A stretch of 64,000 bases of DNA, taken from positions 124,001 to 188,000 of the forward strand of contig NZ_OANU01000023.1 in the NCBI RefSeq assembly GCF_900089835.1, in the 5' to 3' direction. The position numbers and the translations under genes are program-made. Numbering within the stretch: position 1 is the stretch's first letter; each line of letters opens with the position of its first letter. This DNA is from Vibrio thalassae. Its GTDB lineage: Bacteria; Pseudomonadota; Gammaproteobacteria; Enterobacterales; Vibrionaceae. The notes beneath the pieces are model-generated. The model ran no database searches. It was not told the origin of the DNA and saw only the letters and a list, made by a program, of their open reading frames with translations. Positions 18,138-27,253 of the stretch are shown here, piece by piece.

Positions 18138-19478
18138 ATGAATATCCTACTAGCACACTTCCGTGTTGGTGAAACTGATGGCGTATCTCTTGAAATGGAC
18201 AAATGGAAATGGGCGCTGGAAAGCATGGGACATAAGGTTTTCTACCTGGCAGGGAGTGCAGGTAGCACAAACGCGGACCTCGTGCCAGAGTTACACTATC
18301 TAGAGCCATTCAACGACAACATCATCCACAACGCGTATGTGAGTCGCGATGACTACTCATCAGAATCGGTTTTGTTAGATGCTATTGAACATCGAGCCCA
18401 TGACATTGCCGCAGGTATCATCAAGGTTATCGACCAACGAGATATTGACATTATTGTTCCAAATAACATGCTGTCACTTGGCTATCACCTACCAGCCGCA
18501 CTCGGTATTATGAAAGCGGTCGAAGCCACGCAGACTCGTGTTATTTGCCATCATCATGATTTTCATTGGGAACGAGTTAAATACTCAAACCCAACGTCTC
18601 CAGGCATTCAGCAACTGCTCAACACCCTGTTTCCTCCTAAACACCCGCTGGTTGAACACTGTGTGATCAACCGTATCGCGCAAACAGAACTTCAAAAACG
18701 CCGCGACATCGATTCTACGGTGGTGCCCAATGTGTTCGATTTTCAGCGCAGCGATTGGAAAGTTGATGAATACAATCAAGATCTGCGAGCACGATTCGGT
18801 GTCGGCACAAATGATATTTTGTTCCTGCAAGCAACACGTATTGTGGCAAGAAAAGGCATCGAACTGGCAATCGACTTGATTGATGCCATGAGCAAACAGC
18901 GTGAAAGGCTTTTTGGAAAAACGCTCTATAACGGAGAAATATTTAGTGCAGACAGTCGCTTAATCCTTATGTTTGCGGGAATGTGTGAAGAAGACAGCTA
19001 TCTTGACTTATTGACGAATAAAGCCAAAGCCTGCAATGTGGAATTACTGTTTATCAATGATTGGGTAGGCCACTCTCGCGGTGAGAAAGAGGGGCAAAAA
19101 GTCTATTCTTTGTGGGACGTCTACTCACACGCAGACATCATCACCTACCCTAGTTTGCTAGAAGGTTGGGGAAATCAATTTCTAGAAGGCCTTGTCGCTA
19201 AAATCCCTATGGTAGTTTATCGTTATCCTGTATTTGACTTAGATATTGCCGATTACCAATTTAACATTATCGACCTTGGCAATGACCATCAGGTGGATGA
19301 ATCAGGACTCGCTCTTATCGCTCCAGAAACGTTAAACGGCGCCGTGAATTCAACGCTTGAGTATCTGTTTGATGCTGATTTGAGAACATCCCGTATGCAA
19401 CAAAACTATGACATTGGCGAAAAGCACTTGTCTTATAGCGCATTAAAAGCGATGCTTTCGGACATTTTTCAAGGATAA
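18138..19478 (+). CDS. GT4-type glycosyltransferase, candidate mannosylglucosylglycerate-synthase-like
   Basis: Retaining GT-B glycosyltransferase of 446 residues. The N-terminus MNILLAHFRVGETDGVS matches GT4 enzymes that begin with a Gly-rich acceptor loop. The C-terminal donor site shows PSLLEGWGNQFLEGLVAKIP with the E-x7-E motif near residue 350. The short C-terminus carries no membrane segment. An AAAGGAAA ribosome site precedes the ATG. The gene directly precedes a phosphomannomutase, suggesting GDP-mannose as donor. With the phosphorylase nearby, a role in mannosylglucosylglycerate-type solute synthesis is plausible; the overall look reminded me of that family, but specificity is inference. 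Confidence 0.72.
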   Translation: MNILLAHFRVGETDGVSLEMDKWKWALESMGHKVFYLAGSAGSTNADLVPELHYLEPFNDNIIHNAYVSRDDYSSESVLLDAIEHRAHDIAAGIIKVIDQRDIDIIVPNNMLSLGYHLPAALGIMKAVEATQTRVICHHHDFHWERVKYSNPTSPGIQQLLNTLFPPKHPLVEHCVINRIAQTELQKRRDIDSTVVPNVFDFQRSDWKVDEYNQDLRARFGVGTNDILFLQATRIVARKGIELAIDLIDAMSKQRERLFGKTLYNGEIFSADSRLILMFAGMCEEDSYLDLLTNKAKACNVELLFINDWVGHSRGEKEGQKVYSLWDVYSHADIITYPSLLEGWGNQFLEGLVAKIPMVVYRYPVFDLDIADYQFNIIDLGNDHQVDESGLALIAPETLNGAVNSTLEYLFDADLRTSRMQQNYDIGEKHLSYSALKAMLSDIFQG

Positions 19479-19487
19479 GGTCTAGTC

Positions 19488-20849
19488 ATGAAAGCACTCA
19501 GCTGTTTTAAAGCTTATGACATTCGCGGCAAGTTGGGAGACGAACTCAACGAGGATATTGCCTACCGCATTGGCAGAGCATATGCGCAATTTCTAAAACC
19601 TAAAACCGTAGTTGTGGGTGGCGATGTTCGTGAGACATCAGAAAGTCTTAAACTCGCCTTGGCGCGCGGCATTATGGATGCAGGTTCCGATGTTGTTGAT
19701 ATCGGTATGACAGGTACAGAAGAGATTTACTTTGCGACCCAATCACTGGACGTAGATGGCGGAATCGAAGTCACCGCAAGCCACAATCCTATTAACTACA
19801 ATGGGATGAAACTGGTTCGAGATAACGGTAAGCCTATCAGTGGTGATACTGGTTTGAACGACATCAAACAACTTGCTGAACAAAATGACTTTGAGTCAAT
19901 TGCTCAAGTTGGACAATACAAGAAGCTGTCTAACCTTGATGAATACACCGAGCATTTGCTTAGTTACATTACGCCGAGCAACATCAAGCCACTTAAGCTG
20001 GTAGTAAATTCAGGCAATGGCGCTGCAGGTCATGTTATTGACGATCTGGAAGCAAAATTCGCCAAGTTGGGCATTGCCATCGAATTTATCAAAGTCCATC
20101 ACCAACCTGACTCTAGTTTCCCAAACGGCATTCCTAATCCACTGCTTCCTGAAAACCGTGCGGCCACTTCTGAAGCGGTTGTAAAGCACGGTGCTGATAT
20201 GGGTATTGCATGGGATGGTGATTTTGACCGTTGCTTCCTGTTTGACGAGCAAGGTGAGTTCATCAAAGGCTACTACATCGTGGGTCTATTAGCAGAAGCG
20301 TTCTTACAGAAGAATCCAAATGCTCGAATCATCCACGATCCTCGCTTAACTTGGAATACCATCGACATCGTCACAGAGAATCGCGGTACTCCGATAATGT
20401 CTAAAACGGGACATGCTTTCATCAAAGAGCGTATGCGTTTGGAGGATGCAGTGTATGGCGGCGAAATGAGTGCGCACCATTACTTCAAAGACTTTGCCTA
20501 CTGTGACAGTGGAATGATTCCTTGGCTGCTTGTCAGTGAGCTTCTTTGTGTGAAGCAGCAGCCGCTCTCTAAGTTGGTTGCCGATCGTATTGTCGCGTTC
20601 CCATCTTCGGGCGAAATCAACGCCAAACTGCAAGATCCACAAGCTGCCATCAAGCGCGTTCAACAAACTTTTGAACACGATGCCCTTGTTGTCGATTATA
20701 CCGATGGTCTCAGCATGGAGTTTAATGACTGGCGATTCAACTTACGTACCTCTAATACTGAACCAGTGGTGCGACTGAACGTAGAGTCACGACACAATAC
20801 CGAATTAATGTCCTCAAAAACTCAGCAGATTCTCGATCTGTTTAGCTAG
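19488..20849 (+). CDS. Phosphomannomutase (alpha-D-phosphohexomutase family)
   Basis: Interconverts mannose 6-phosphate and mannose 1-phosphate, the precursor of GDP-mannose. The 453-residue protein has the phosphoserine loop [13 protein letters not shown] near residue 98, the metal-binding DGDFDR near residue 243, the sugar-binding [10 protein letters not shown] near residue 325 and the phosphate-binding RTSNTEP near residue 423. It starts 9 bp after the GT4 stop, so the two form one operon. It may feed mannosyl donor to the GT4. It resembles ManB/CpsG. Confidence 0.9.
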   Translation: MKALSCFKAYDIRGKLGDELNEDIAYRIGRAYAQFLKPKTVVVGGDVRETSESLKLALARGIMDAGSDVVDIGMTGTEEIYFATQSLDVDGGIEVTASHNPINYNGMKLVRDNGKPISGDTGLNDIKQLAEQNDFESIAQVGQYKKLSNLDEYTEHLLSYITPSNIKPLKLVVNSGNGAAGHVIDDLEAKFAKLGIAIEFIKVHHQPDSSFPNGIPNPLLPENRAATSEAVVKHGADMGIAWDGDFDRCFLFDEQGEFIKGYYIVGLLAEAFLQKNPNARIIHDPRLTWNTIDIVTENRGTPIMSKTGHAFIKERMRLEDAVYGGEMSAHHYFKDFAYCDSGMIPWLLVSELLCVKQQPLSKLVADRIVAFPSSGEINAKLQDPQAAIKRVQQTFEHDALVVDYTDGLSMEFNDWRFNLRTSNTEPVVRLNVESRHNTELMSSKTQQILDLFS

Positions 20850-20913
20850 CAATCGTCAGCGACCTAAATACTCTTGTACTTCTCTGACAAGCCAAGACTT
20901 TATATCTGCTCGA

Positions 20914-21675
20914 TCAACTATTGAAGTACAAACACACTCGACGACCATCTACGTCACGGATATCAAATGGGATCTCGTAGATGGATTCCATAATCTCTTG
21001 CTGCACTACTTCTTCGACTTTACCCGATTTAACCACCTGCCCTTTTTTCATCGCCACAATGTTGTCCGAGTAACAGGATGCAAAGTTGATATCATGTATC
21101 ACAATTACTACAGCTTTGTTGAATTCATGAGCCAGTCTACGCAGCGTATGCATGATCTCTACAGAGTGTTTAATATCCAAATTGTTTAACGGTTCATCAA
21201 GGAACACGTAGTCTGTGTCCTGAGCGACAACCATAGCGATAAACGCCATTTGACGCTGACCGCCACTGAGTTGGTCGAGGTATTTATTTTGGATCTCTTC
21301 AATACCTAAATGCCCTAGTGCTTTATCGATAATTTTATTATCTTCATCGGTTAGTCGACCTTGAGAATGTGGAAAGCGACCAAAAGAGACCAACTCTCGG
21401 ATCGTGAAGCGCATGTTGATGTTGTTTGATTGGCGCAGTACCGCTAAGTGTTTAGCCAGTTCTTTGGTGTCCCACTGAGCGAGCAACTTGTTTCCAATCA
21501 CAACTTCACCCGCATCACTCTCCGTGAGGCGACTTGCCATAGACAATAGAGTACTTTTACCGGCACCATTTGGGCCAATAATTGACGTCACTTCACCTTT
21601 AGGAAATAGTGCATCAGCATCCTTAACAACAAATGTCTTCCCGTACTTTTTACTTAGACCTGTTAACTTAATCAC
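20914..21675 (-). CDS. vctC: Iron-siderophore ABC transporter ATPase
   Basis: ATPase of an FecE/VctC-type importer, 253 residues. It has Walker A GPNGAGKST, signature LSGGQRQMAFIAM, Walker B YVFLDEPLNNLDIKHS, and the switch His in VIVIHDINFASCY. It is the fourth gene in the order binding protein, permease, permease, ATPase, the same as vctPDGC of Vibrio cholerae. The symbol is assigned by order and family resemblance, not by a search. Fur control is likely through the binding-protein promoter. Confidence 0.85.
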   Translation of the reverse strand: MIKLTGLSKKYGKTFVVKDADALFPKGEVTSIIGPNGAGKSTLLSMASRLTESDAGEVVIGNKLLAQWDTKELAKHLAVLRQSNNINMRFTIRELVSFGRFPHSQGRLTDEDNKIIDKALGHLGIEEIQNKYLDQLSGGQRQMAFIAMVVAQDTDYVFLDEPLNNLDIKHSVEIMHTLRRLAHEFNKAVVIVIHDINFASCYSDNIVAMKKGQVVKSGKVEEVVQQEIMESIYEIPFDIRDVDGRRVCLYFNS

Positions 21676-21685
21676 TTCATTACCC

Positions 21686-22636
21686 TTAATTAATTCTGTT
21701 TCTTAGTAGTAAGAACAGGAAGTAAGAACCACCTACGAGGTTAATAATCACGCTGATCGTGGTGTCGAATGCGAGAACTTTTTCTACGCACCATTGACCG
21801 CCAACTAACAGTAATACCGCGAGTAGACTGCTCGCGATAATAAGAAAGCGATGCTGGTAGTGATTGAACATTTCTCGAGTCAGACTCACTGTAATAAGTC
21901 CGAAGAACAGTACAGGACCCACCAGCGCCGTTGAAATCGCGATCATGATAGTAATCAAGATCATAATCCGCTGAGTAAGCTGTTTGGTGTTAACACCCAA
22001 ACTGGTTGCATTATCAATGCCTAACCACAACACATCCAATTTCGGAGCATAGTAGAACAGAATCGCCAGACAGAGAGACAGTGGAATCAAACTCCAGTAC
22101 ACCAGCTTAGCGTTGACGTTATTAAAGCTCGCGAACATAGAACTCTGGATGGAAGCAAACTCATTTGGATCAACCAACATCGTCAAGAAACCTGTGACAC
22201 TGCTGAACAAACTTCCACAGACAATACCAATGAGCAATAAGGTAAACACATTGCTATCCTGGCGTTTGAAATAGAAATGGAACAACAACAGTGAAAAACC
22301 AATCATCACCGCGGTGGACAACATAAAGTTGCTCATCGCATGGACAACCCAAAAGCTTGTACTGCCTAGAATCACCACCATTAGCACCTGTACCATAAGA
22401 TACAAGCTATCAAACCCGAGTATGGATGGCGTTAAAATGCGGTTATTGGTAATGGTTTGGAATACCAAAGACGATGCTGAAATCGCAACGGCCGCCAGAA
22501 TAATGGCCAATACTTTAGGAATACGACGAGACAAGAAAAACTGGTAGTTATCCGCAGTCAGTCCCTGTCCAATAAACCACGCAATGATCGCCAAACAACC
22601 TGCGATAAGTAGAGTTACTCTCAACGAATCACGCAT
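21686..22636 (-). CDS. vctG: Iron-siderophore ABC transporter permease 2
   Basis: FecCD/BtuC-family inner-membrane permease of 316 residues, very hydrophobic with about nine or ten helices. The family segment RIPKVLAIILAAVAISASSLVFQTITNNRILTPS-like region lies near residues 38-70, and GPVLFFGLITVSLTREMF lies near residue 240. Its start overlaps the end of the first permease by 8 bp, so translation is coupled. The ATPase gene follows after 10 bp. Confidence 0.88.
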   Translation of the reverse strand: MRDSLRVTLLIAGCLAIIAWFIGQGLTADNYQFFLSRRIPKVLAIILAAVAISASSLVFQTITNNRILTPSILGFDSLYLMVQVLMVVILGSTSFWVVHAMSNFMLSTAVMIGFSLLLFHFYFKRQDSNVFTLLLIGIVCGSLFSSVTGFLTMLVDPNEFASIQSSMFASFNNVNAKLVYWSLIPLSLCLAILFYYAPKLDVLWLGIDNATSLGVNTKQLTQRIMILITIMIAISTALVGPVLFFGLITVSLTREMFNHYQHRFLIIASSLLAVLLLVGGQWCVEKVLAFDTTISVIINLVGGSYFLFLLLRNRIN

Positions 22637-23588
22637 TGGCTTTGTCTCTCAACACCAGATAAATAAACACAGCACCACCGAAAATACTGATGATCATTGA
22701 GATAGGCATTTCGTAAGGGAAAATAATTAAGCGACCTAAGATGTCACAGGCGAGAACCAGAATAACGCCCCAATACGCCGTCCAAGGTAGAATGCGCTTC
22801 ATATTGTCCCCCATAAATAGAGAGACAACGTTCGGTACGATCAGCCCTAAGAATGGAAGCACACCAACAATCATTACCACTGTTGATGAGCTCACCGCCA
22901 CCAAAATAACGCCAATGAAAACGATTTTTTGGTAATCGAGACCTATATTCTTAGCGAAGCTCTCACCGACACTAGCCGCGCTAAACTGACGTGCATATAA
23001 ATACGCAAGTACGCATGCTGGAACCGCAAGATACAGGATTTCGTAATTCCCTTGCAGCACACTCGCAAAGTTAGCCACCGTCCAAGAAGACATGGTCTGC
23101 ACTAGGTCGTGCTTATAGGCAATAAAGGTTGTCAGTGCGGATATCACATTGCCATACATAATACCGATAAGAGGTACAAGAACCGCATTCTTGAATTGCA
23201 ATCGTTGCAAGAATTTCACAAAGATCAATGTGCCTGCAACGGCAAAAAAGAAGATAACACCAAGATGCATCCACTGACTGGCACCACCCAAAAAGATAAG
23301 CCCAGCAACGTAGCCTAAAAGAGCGCAATCGATAGTGCCTGTCGTTGATGGAGAAGCGAAGCGGTTTTGCACGATCTGTTGCATGATAAGACCCGCAACG
23401 CTAAGACCAGCACCAGCCAGAATTATTGCTAGTAGTCGCGGAACTCGACTAACAACATAGATGGAATAAGCATGTTCATCGCCACGGAACAAGTCCGCAA
23501 TGGACACGTGAGCAGCACCGAGTACGAGGGAACTAACCGCTAATGCGACCAGTAATGTGCATGCAAGAATGTATTTATGGATGGTCAT
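22629..23588 (-). CDS. vctD: Iron-siderophore ABC transporter permease 1
   Basis: FecCD-family permease of 319 residues. The canonical region RVPRLLAIILAGAGLSVAG, followed by MQQIVQNRFASPST, lies near residues 47-80, and VGVLPFLGLIVPNVVSLFMG near residue 240. It pairs with the overlapping second permease. A hairpin lies in the 84-bp gap between it and the binding-protein gene upstream, which may lower expression of the membrane subunits relative to the binding protein. Confidence 0.88.
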   Translation of the reverse strand: MTIHKYILACTLLVALAVSSLVLGAAHVSIADLFRGDEHAYSIYVVSRVPRLLAIILAGAGLSVAGLIMQQIVQNRFASPSTTGTIDCALLGYVAGLIFLGGASQWMHLGVIFFFAVAGTLIFVKFLQRLQFKNAVLVPLIGIMYGNVISALTTFIAYKHDLVQTMSSWTVANFASVLQGNYEILYLAVPACVLAYLYARQFSAASVGESFAKNIGLDYQKIVFIGVILVAVSSSTVVMIVGVLPFLGLIVPNVVSLFMGDNMKRILPWTAYWGVILVLACDILGRLIIFPYEMPISMIISIFGGAVFIYLVLRDKANA

Positions 23589-23626
23589 TGAGAATGTGAT
23601 GGCCAGTAATTAACAACAAGAATTAG

Positions 23627-23660
23627 AAAAGTCTCTCCTAGAGAACTAAGAGAGACTTTT
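23627..23660 (-). terminator. Intra-operon hairpin between vctP and vctD
   Basis: 11-bp inverted repeat AAAAGTCTCTC/GAGAGACTTTT followed on the minus strand by a short U-run. It lies between the binding-protein stop and the permease start, so it probably acts as a partial terminator or mRNA stabiliser. Confidence 0.6.
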
Positions 23661-23672
23661 TGAATACTTTAA

Positions 23673-24593
23673 TTAGTTCAGAGCTTTATCGATATCAGCA
23701 ATCATGGTCTGTGTAGCGGTTACACCACCACCTGAGATATACCAAGCATTTGGATTGATATAGACGATTTTTTTATTTTGCGCCGCAGGCGTTGAGTTTA
23801 CGAGAGGGTTGTTAAATAACTCTTTCGCCTTACCCACGCTGCGACCAATGGCTTGTTCACGGTCTAAAATGAAAATAACTTCAGGCTTTGCATCAGCCAC
23901 ATATTCAAATGAGATCAAGCTACCGTGAGACCCTTGGATCGGCGCAACATTTTGACTAGTCGATTCACCAAAACCAAAATCATCGAATACGATAGAAAAA
24001 CGGCTACCTTTGTTGAACATCGCCACGTTGTTGCCATTGTTCATCAACATAAGTGCGTCCAAATCTTGCTTGGAAACCGCCTCAGCTGCTTTATCAAATT
24101 GAGCTTGAGTCTCTGCGATTAGCTTTTCTGCTTCCGCTTCTTTATTAAACAGTTTGCCAAGCATACGCCAGTTTGCTTGCGTATCTTGCCAATACTCACC
24201 GTTATCAACATAAAACATCACTGTTGGCGCAATTTTATTTAAGTCATCGTAAACGCGAAGCATGCGGTTTTCAGCGATAATCACATCAGGTTTCAACGTG
24301 AAGATAGCTTCAAAATCAGGCTCGCTTACTGAACCTGTATTCCCCGTCGACGCTTTGTACTGCGCTAAATAGTCTGGAAGCAATGAATGTGGAGCACCAA
24401 CTGGTTGTACACCTAAACGGTCTAGAACATCTAAGCTACCATTACCTAACACCACTACTCGCTTAGGGGTTTCATCAAACTCTGCTGTGCCTTTGAAGTG
24501 CTGAATAGTTACTGCACTTGCGTTCGCAACCATGGCGAAGCTGGCCGTTAGTGTCAGCGCGACACGCATGATGAAACTCATAGACTGACTCAT
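23673..24593 (-). CDS. vctP: Iron-siderophore ABC transporter periplasmic binding protein
   Basis: Periplasmic binding protein of the FatB/CeuE/VctP type, 306 residues, for catecholate iron complexes. The signal peptide ends near ANASA-VTIQ with no lipobox Cys, so the mature protein is free in the periplasm as expected for Gram-negatives. The mature domain shows the class III pattern PKRVVVLGNGSLDVLDRLGV, then LKPDVIIAENRML and the C-terminal YISGGGVTATQ. It is first in the transporter operon, with Fur-box-like sequences upstream. The exact siderophore is inference. Confidence 0.85.
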   Translation of the reverse strand: MSQSMSFIMRVALTLTASFAMVANASAVTIQHFKGTAEFDETPKRVVVLGNGSLDVLDRLGVQPVGAPHSLLPDYLAQYKASTGNTGSVSEPDFEAIFTLKPDVIIAENRMLRVYDDLNKIAPTVMFYVDNGEYWQDTQANWRMLGKLFNKEAEAEKLIAETQAQFDKAAEAVSKQDLDALMLMNNGNNVAMFNKGSRFSIVFDDFGFGESTSQNVAPIQGSHGSLISFEYVADAKPEVIFILDREQAIGRSVGKAKELFNNPLVNSTPAAQNKKIVYINPNAWYISGGGVTATQTMIADIDKALN

Positions 24594-24897
24594 TCCATTT
24601 TCCTTATATATTTTATGGTTATATTAAACAGGATCATTATCACTTACGATCAAATGGGAATCAATATCATTTTCATAGCTAATTGCATTTTTATTGTTAT
24701 AACGCAAAGAAATACGGATTTTTAGCTCAATGGTGTAACCAGTGATAATCATTGGCGGAAAGACAAACAAATAAGAGACAAGAAGAAAACTCGATCAATA
24801 ACAATATAATTTAATAAAAATAACCATATTGTTTTAACTGGTGGTTTTTTTGGCTTAGTATGAAGAATGTTTATCATGTTGCGAGAATCTATTCACT
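24594..24897. promoter_or_regulatory. Divergent control region with Fur-box-like elements
   Basis: This 304-bp AT-rich gap separates vctP from the GntR gene. AGTGATAATGATCC (minus strand, 24631-24644) and GTGATAATCATT (24742-24753) match half or more of the Fur consensus GATAATGATAATCATTATC. A third weaker candidate is at 24657-24676. Iron repression of the transporter is therefore likely. Confidence 0.55.
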
Positions 24898-25614
24898 ATG
24901 TCCACCACCAAAGCTAAGTATTCTGATATCTATCAGGCGATCAAGGAGAGGATTCTCTCTGGACAGTACACAACTAACCAAAAATTACCTGGTGGTAGTG
25001 AGTTAGCAGTAGAATTCGGATGCAGCGAGCTCACCATAAAGAAAGCACTCGATATTCTTGTCACCGACGGTTTAGTGGTGAGAAAACGAGGGTCTGGCTC
25101 GTATGTGAAACGTCCTCTTGGTAACTCCGGTTATAAGCATCTTTACGGCACCAAAGCCAATGTGCAAGACAGTGGTCAAACCCTAACCACAAAAGTACTG
25201 GAGTTCTCCGTCGTCCCTGCAGCCACCTTCTTAGCAGAGAGATTGAACTGCGACATTGAAGATATGTTGTACAAAACAACGCGGGTACGCATCATTGATG
25301 ACATACCGGGTGCGGTTGAGGAGACTTATATGCCTATTAATGTCATTCAAGGTTTAAAGCGTGAACATGCCCAAGATTCTATTTATAGCTACATCACCGA
25401 CACACTAGGTCTCAAGATCCACAGTTCGACGATGGAAATCACCGTCGTTAAAGCGAATGCATTCTATGCCGCTGAGTTGGAAATAAACTTAGGCGAACCT
25501 TTGGTTAATGTAGAACAAATTGTTTACCTCGATAATGGCGAAATTTTCGAGTACTCCAATGTGAAACATCGATGGGAAGGTTACAAATTCGCCACTAACT
25601 TCGTAAAGCTGTAA
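24898..25614 (+). CDS. GntR-family regulator with UTRA domain
   Basis: Transcription factor of 238 residues. Residues 8-75 form the winged helix of GntR proteins (IYQAIKERILSGQYTTNQKLPG, then ELAVEFGCSELTIKKALDIL, with wing KRGSGSYV). The C-terminal UTRA ligand domain runs from about residue 95, including VEETYMPINVIQGL. UTRA regulators usually sense phosphosugars or related metabolites. The likely target is unclear: it is divergent from the iron transporter and stands alone before a DUF808 gene. Confidence 0.88.
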   Translation: MSTTKAKYSDIYQAIKERILSGQYTTNQKLPGGSELAVEFGCSELTIKKALDILVTDGLVVRKRGSGSYVKRPLGNSGYKHLYGTKANVQDSGQTLTTKVLEFSVVPAATFLAERLNCDIEDMLYKTTRVRIIDDIPGAVEETYMPINVIQGLKREHAQDSIYSYITDTLGLKIHSSTMEITVVKANAFYAAELEINLGEPLVNVEQIVYLDNGEIFEYSNVKHRWEGYKFATNFVKL

Positions 25615-25721
25615 GACTTATCTGGTTGAATACCTACATTGCTCCCCTAGCTTGTTAAAGTCTTAATTAGTGTTACATTTGCTTACAGGCATGACGATTT
25701 TTCGGAAAACAGGTAACGCTT

Positions 25722-26633
25722 ATGGCTGGCTTGAGTTTATTGACTCTTCTCGATGATATTACTGCGGTATTGGACGATGTCGCGCTGCTATCAAAAGTAG
25801 CAGCAAAAAAAACCGCAGGGGTATTGGGTGATGATCTCGCCCTCAACGCTCATCAAGTCTCTGGCGTGTCTGCGGAGCGTGAAATCCCTGTTGTATGGTC
25901 GGTTGCTAAAGGCTCATTTAGAAATAAATGTATTCTTGTCCCCGCCGCGCTCATTATCAGCTTTATAGCACCTTGGCTGATTAATCCACTATTGCTGCTT
26001 GGGGGACTGTTTCTCTGTTACGAAGGTGCAGAGAAGATTCTAGACAAACTCTTTCACAACAAACAACAAGTCGATGATCAGGCCACTTTGGATCTTGGCG
26101 GTGATTCTGTTGAGGAATATGAGAAAAAGAAAATTGCTGGCGCGATTCGCACCGATTTTATTTTATCGGCAGAGATCATTGTTATTGCGCTAGGCACCGT
26201 TCAAGGTCAGTCCACCAGCATACAAATTATGGTAGTTAGCCTAATCGCAGTATTAATGACCATCGGTGTATACGGGTTGGTTGCCGGGATTGTTAAGCTC
26301 GACGACTTAGGTTTTTACTTAGAAAGAAAGTCTAATGGGAAAGGTGTGCTTTCCAGTATTGGCAGAGGATTAATCGCCTTTGCCCCTAAACTGATGCGTG
26401 GACTGACTATTGTTGGTACTGCGGCGATGTTCTTAGTGGGCGGCGGTATTGTTGTCCATAACGTCCCCGCCATTCACCATCTTATTGAACCTATCATTAT
26501 GGACATTCCCAACTTGTCGGTTGCTCAAGCTACCATTCCAGCTTTGCTCAATGGCGTTATTGGTATCATCGCAGGTCTGATTGTTGTGGCTGTATTTAGC
26601 GTCATCGGCAAGCTTAAAGCAGCCGCTTCTTAA
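25722..26633 (+). CDS. DUF808 family membrane protein (YedI-like)
   Basis: Inner-membrane protein of 303 residues matching the DUF808/YedI family by its N-terminus (MAGLSLLTLLDDITAVLDDVALLSKVAAKKTAGVLGDDLALNA-type opening; the key pieces are LLDDITAVLDD and KKTAGVLGDDLA) and by KIAGAIRTDFILSAEIIVIALG in the middle. At least four or five membrane helices lie in the C-terminal two thirds. Its function is unknown. It is monocistronic by spacing. Confidence 0.85.
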   Translation: MAGLSLLTLLDDITAVLDDVALLSKVAAKKTAGVLGDDLALNAHQVSGVSAEREIPVVWSVAKGSFRNKCILVPAALIISFIAPWLINPLLLLGGLFLCYEGAEKILDKLFHNKQQVDDQATLDLGGDSVEEYEKKKIAGAIRTDFILSAEIIVIALGTVQGQSTSIQIMVVSLIAVLMTIGVYGLVAGIVKLDDLGFYLERKSNGKGVLSSIGRGLIAFAPKLMRGLTIVGTAAMFLVGGGIVVHNVPAIHHLIEPIIMDIPNLSVAQATIPALLNGVIGIIAGLIVVAVFSVIGKLKAAAS

Positions 26634-26656
26634 TGAGTTATTAAGCTTGTAGCTGA

Positions 26657-26986
26657 CTAACAGCTACAACCGCATGACGACGTCTCACTCGATTTTACTT
26701 GCTGCTTAAAATTTTGCAGTGACGCTTTGCGGATTTGCTCAAGATCTGGGCGTTTGACGACCACTTCAGACTTCGATTTAGGCTGACTAGAACACGCGTA
26801 GGTTTGTTTGCCATCGACCTCAACCAAACACGCTTTGCAACAACCATGTTTGCGCTTGTTTTTCAAACATGGTGCAGGAATCCTTATCCCTACTCTGCTT
26901 GCCAATTCAACTAAGTTCTTTTCTAGTGCTCCGATGACTGTCGTTTGACCATCGATAATTAAGGTGGCAGGTTTAATCTGAAACAT
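26657..26986 (-). CDS. 2Fe-2S ferredoxin-like protein with Cys-rich tail
   Basis: A 109-residue protein whose first 85 residues resemble the 2Fe-2S ferredoxin fold found as a domain in amine oxidases: the Cys ladder PCLKNKRKHGCCKACLVEVDG, then YACSS. The usual Gly before the second Cys is replaced by Cys. The C-terminus ends with SSCGCSC, an extra Cys cluster not part of the fold. I chose ATG 26986 (MFQIKPATLIIDGQ), since the 17 upstream codons are basic and atypical. It is a single gene with no obvious redox partner nearby. Confidence 0.7.
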   Translation of the reverse strand: MFQIKPATLIIDGQTTVIGALEKNLVELASRVGIRIPAPCLKNKRKHGCCKACLVEVDGKQTYACSSQPKSKSEVVVKRPDLEQIRKASLQNFKQQVKSSETSSCGCSC

Positions 26987-27210
26987 ATTTCTCAACCGTT
27001 GTGTTTTGATTCTCACTATAAGACGAAGCAAAACCAAAAAAGACGACCAATTTTAAAATTTTATTCCATTTAGTGTTGAAAACAACGTCAGACCCTATCT
27101 TTCGAGAATCTGGCCTTAGTCGATGACACACTGCGCTTTCTCCCTATCCCCAATAATCAATGGGATATTGGCGTTATATGGAGCCCCTAGCATTAACAAT
27201 CCAACAAAAG

Positions 27211-27242
27211 ACCGTTTTCTCGATATGTGACAAGGAAACGGC
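27211..27242 (-). terminator. Terminator after Bcr/CflA-type MFS gene
   Basis: Imperfect stem (AAGACCGTTTTC against GGAAACGGCCTT) 12 bp downstream of the MFS stop. It is followed on the minus strand by TCTTTTG. Confidence 0.5.
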
Positions 27243-27253
27243 CTTCATCTAGA

